Of a stretch of DNA of 64,000 nucleotides, positions 62,369 through 64,000 are shown piece after piece. Every line of letters starts with the position of its first letter. Position 1 is the stretch's first letter. The DNA is from Sphingomonas sp. IC081 (GTDB taxonomy: Bacteria; Pseudomonadota; Alphaproteobacteria; Sphingomonadales; Sphingomonadaceae), in the NCBI RefSeq assembly GCF_006874585.1, contig NZ_CP029761.1, positions 2,367,001-2,431,000 of the forward strand. Reading direction: 5' to 3'. The notes below the pieces were generated by a model. It searched no databases, had not been told where the DNA came from, and saw only the letters and a program-made list of their open reading frames with translations. The position numbers and the translations under genes are program-made.

Positions 62369-63460
62369 TTATTGGTTAAGGGCCCCGTTCAGCTTTCCGA
62401 CCTTCTGCACGCCTTCGGCCGTGGTGACCAGCACCTCGTTGCCGTCCACCACGACAATGACGTTGTCGAGCCCGATCACCGAGACGCGCGGCCCGTCGCT
62501 GTCGACCAGCATATTGCGGCAATCGACCAGTTCCGCCTCGCCGCTGCCGCGCACCGAATTGCCGCTCTCGTCGCGTTCGAGCGCATCGTGCAGCGCCTGC
62601 CAGTTGCCGATGTCGGACCAGTCCATGTCGGCCGGCACCATCGCCGCGCGGCTGGTGTTTTCCATCACCGCATAGTCCACCGAATCGCTCGGCACTGCGG
62701 CAAAAGTCGCCGCATCGGGGTGGAAGCGATGGCCGTCGGCCACCCCCTTCTCGACCGCCTCGCGCACCTTGGCGGCAATTTCGGGGCGATGGGATGAAAG
62801 CTCGGCCATGAAGTCGCCCACGCGGAAGGCAAAGATGCCGCCGTTCCAGGCATAACCGCCATCGGCGAGGAAGGCCTTCGCCCGCTCAAGGTCCGGCTTC
62901 TCGACGAACTGGGCGGTGCGATAGCCGGGCGTGCCGGCGATGGCCTCGCCGCGCTTGAGATAGCCGAAGCCGGTCTCGGGCGCAGTCGCCTCGATGCCGA
63001 AGGACACCAGCCAGCCCTCGCTCGCCAGCGCCGCGGCAGCGCCGGCAGCCTCGGCAAAAACGTCGGGGCGGCCGATGTGGTGGTCGCTCGGGCAGACCAG
63101 CATCACCGCATCGTCCGGCAGGCGGCAGGCGGCCAGCGCAATGGCGGCGGCCGTGTTGCGCGCGGCCGGTTCGACGATCACCGTGGCGCCGGGGGCACCC
63201 GAAAGCTGCGCCTCGACGTGATCGAGATGCCTGGTCCCCGTCACCACCACCGGTGCCGAAAAACCAAGGTCCGCCGGGCAGCGCGCAAGGCTCGCCTCGA
63301 ACAGCGTGGTGTCGCCAACCAGTGGCAGGAACGGCTTGGGCATGGCCGCACGGCTGCGCGGCCAGAGCCGCGTGCCACTGCCGCCACAGAGAATGACCGG
63401 GATTATCTGAGGCATGGAAGGCGAACGATCGCTGGAATGGGATTGCATGCGAATCGCCAT
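62369..63460 (-). CDS. manC: Mannose-1-phosphate guanylyltransferase
   Basis: Makes GDP-mannose from mannose-1-P and GTP, 363 aa. The nucleotide-binding signature ILCGGSGTRLWPRSR is followed by PKPFLPL, and the catalytic and metal-site segments include CPSDHHI, FVEKPD and YAWNGGIF. The C-terminal isomerase domain of bifunctional AlgA/ManC is absent, since manA is separate. AAGGG five bases before the ATG at 63460 supports the longer start; the internal ATG at 63415 (MPQIIPVIL) is the more common family start. It is co-transcribed with manA and the DUF2721 gene. Confidence 0.93.
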   Translation of the reverse strand: MAIRMQSHSSDRSPSMPQIIPVILCGGSGTRLWPRSRAAMPKPFLPLVGDTTLFEASLARCPADLGFSAPVVVTGTRHLDHVEAQLSGAPGATVIVEPAARNTAAAIALAACRLPDDAVMLVCPSDHHIGRPDVFAEAAGAAAALASEGWLVSFGIEATAPETGFGYLKRGEAIAGTPGYRTAQFVEKPDLERAKAFLADGGYAWNGGIFAFRVGDFMAELSSHRPEIAAKVREAVEKGVADGHRFHPDAATFAAVPSDSVDYAVMENTSRAAMVPADMDWSDIGNWQALHDALERDESGNSVRGSGEAELVDCRNMLVDSDGPRVSVIGLDNVIVVVDGNEVLVTTAEGVQKVGKLNGALNQ

Positions 63461-63491
63461 AACCGCCCTTCAAGGCAATGCAACGGCGAGG

Positions 63492-64000
63492 TCATTCCTG
63501 TCCTGTGAGGAACCATCGCTGACGCCAGCCATAGTCGCCCTCCACTGGGTTGCCCGCCCCATCCCGTGCCGGGCGGAAACGGAAGCGTTCGCCCGCGAGA
63601 CGGCACGTGATGCGATCCGCCTCCGCATCGGGGCTCGGCTTCGCAACCCGGCAGGACTTCACCCTGCCATCGATGCCGACCCGGACGATAACAACCACCT
63701 CGTGCCCGAGCCGCAAGTCACGACTGGCGCGCGGATAATCGCGGGCGGAATTGATGTCCCCGGCAGTCTTGACCGGCTTGCTCGCACCGCCGCCTCCGCC
63801 GGTTCCCGCTCCGCTCGCTCCTGCCCCCAGACCCATGCCTTGGCCGGACGCTCCAGTTCCCGTGCCCATGTCGGCCGCTCCGGCGGCATTTTCCAGTCCG
63901 GTTCCGGCAACCGGCGGTGCCTCGGTGGGCTTCACCGCGAACGGCGCCTTGGGCACGGCGACGTCGCGCGGGGCGGCCTTGCGCCCGGGCGTACCGGCTG
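63492..64000 (-). CDS. TonB-type C-terminal domain protein (partial)
   Basis: Only the last ~168 codons are in the window; the gene enters from the right edge. It has a Pro/Ala-rich segment followed by a Gly-rich linker (GTGTGASGQGMGLGAGASGAG) and a TonB-like C-terminal domain (ARDYPRASRDLRLGHEVVVI; VKSCRVAKPSPDAEADRITC), probably an energy-transducer or TonB-related periplasmic protein. The Cys pair in this domain is notable. It ends 31 bp before the manC start. Confidence 0.75.
   Translation of the reverse strand, partial: AGTPGRKAAPRDVAVPKAPFAVKPTEAPPVAGTGLENAAGAADMGTGTGASGQGMGLGAGASGAGTGGGGGASKPVKTAGDINSARDYPRASRDLRLGHEVVVIVRVGIDGRVKSCRVAKPSPDAEADRITCRLAGERFRFRPARDGAGNPVEGDYGWRQRWFLTGQE

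Overview
The window is GC-rich, densely coded alphaproteobacterial chromosome. Several features point to a sphingomonad (Novosphingobium/Sphingomonas type): the TonB-dependent receptor, the ClpX/ClpP/trigger-factor set, a DUF3297 protein, the NDUFA12-DUF2155-Aat group, the SerS-SurE-LysM/M23 order and a PyrB-PyrC' pair. The genus is inferred from gene content only. No rRNA, CRISPR array, prophage or integron was seen. Three tRNAs are present: Leu(UAG), Val(CAC) and Trp(CCA).

Layout. 1-11 kb: start of a YitT-like gene, a TonB receptor, a His-rich zinc exporter, a small secreted protein, clpX and clpP, a GT-C-like membrane protein, tig and tRNA-Leu. 11-18.5 kb: a small acidic protein and a cluster of three hairpins, sppA, pyrB-pyrC', a TPR/SPOR lipoprotein and a parA/ribbon-helix-helix pair. 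18.7-19.7 kb: an IS5-family (IS903-like) element with a 9-bp target duplication, lying just upstream of a second SPOR protein. 21-31 kb: DUF418, a Bfd-like ferredoxin with bacterioferritin, a flavin oxygenase, an S9 peptidase, an AI-2E family permease, der, a CHAP hydrolase, DUF3297 and tRNA-Val. 30.7-37.4 kb: serS, surE, a LysM/LytM protein, a K+ channel, two small minus-strand genes and rimO. 37.4-40.9 kb: three copies of a candidate small RNA gene, split by an IS21-family element. 41-47.5 kb: a beta-lactamase-fold hydrolase, a MoCF-domain protein, a frameshifted TauD gene, a DUF885 peptidase and a phosphatidyltransferase. 47.6-53.8 kb: rplA and rplK, an acyltransferase and a GNAT enzyme, nusG and secE, a membrane protein and tRNA-Trp. 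54-64 kb: aat, DUF2155, NDUFA12, a PHB-depolymerase-like esterase, recX, a fatty acyl-AMP ligase, an MFS carrier, DUF2721, manA, manC and a TonB-type protein.

The most unusual feature is the 37.4-40.9 kb region. Three direct copies of a roughly 70-nt transcript unit each carry the same ordered parts: an ATTGC-N7-GCAAT inverted repeat centred at about -63, -35 and -10 boxes with an exact 17-bp spacer, a 22-nt identical 5' segment with a small hairpin and a CU-rich single-stranded stretch, and a UUCG-capped terminator. This looks like a tandem family of trans-acting small RNAs under shared control. A 2558-bp IS21-family element with an 8-bp target duplication has landed between copies 2 and 3.

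Other points of note are a pyrC' product that has lost its metal ligands, a 208-bp antisense overlap of two coding regions (aat/DUF2155), a histone-H1-like tail on trigger factor, a 35-bp-stem hairpin flanked by two more hairpins, and housekeeping clusters (tig/clpPX, trnW/secE/nusG/rplKA) interrupted by surface-glycan-type membrane genes. Start codons were moved inward from the longest open frame wherever a ribosome-binding site, signal peptide or gene overlap supported it.
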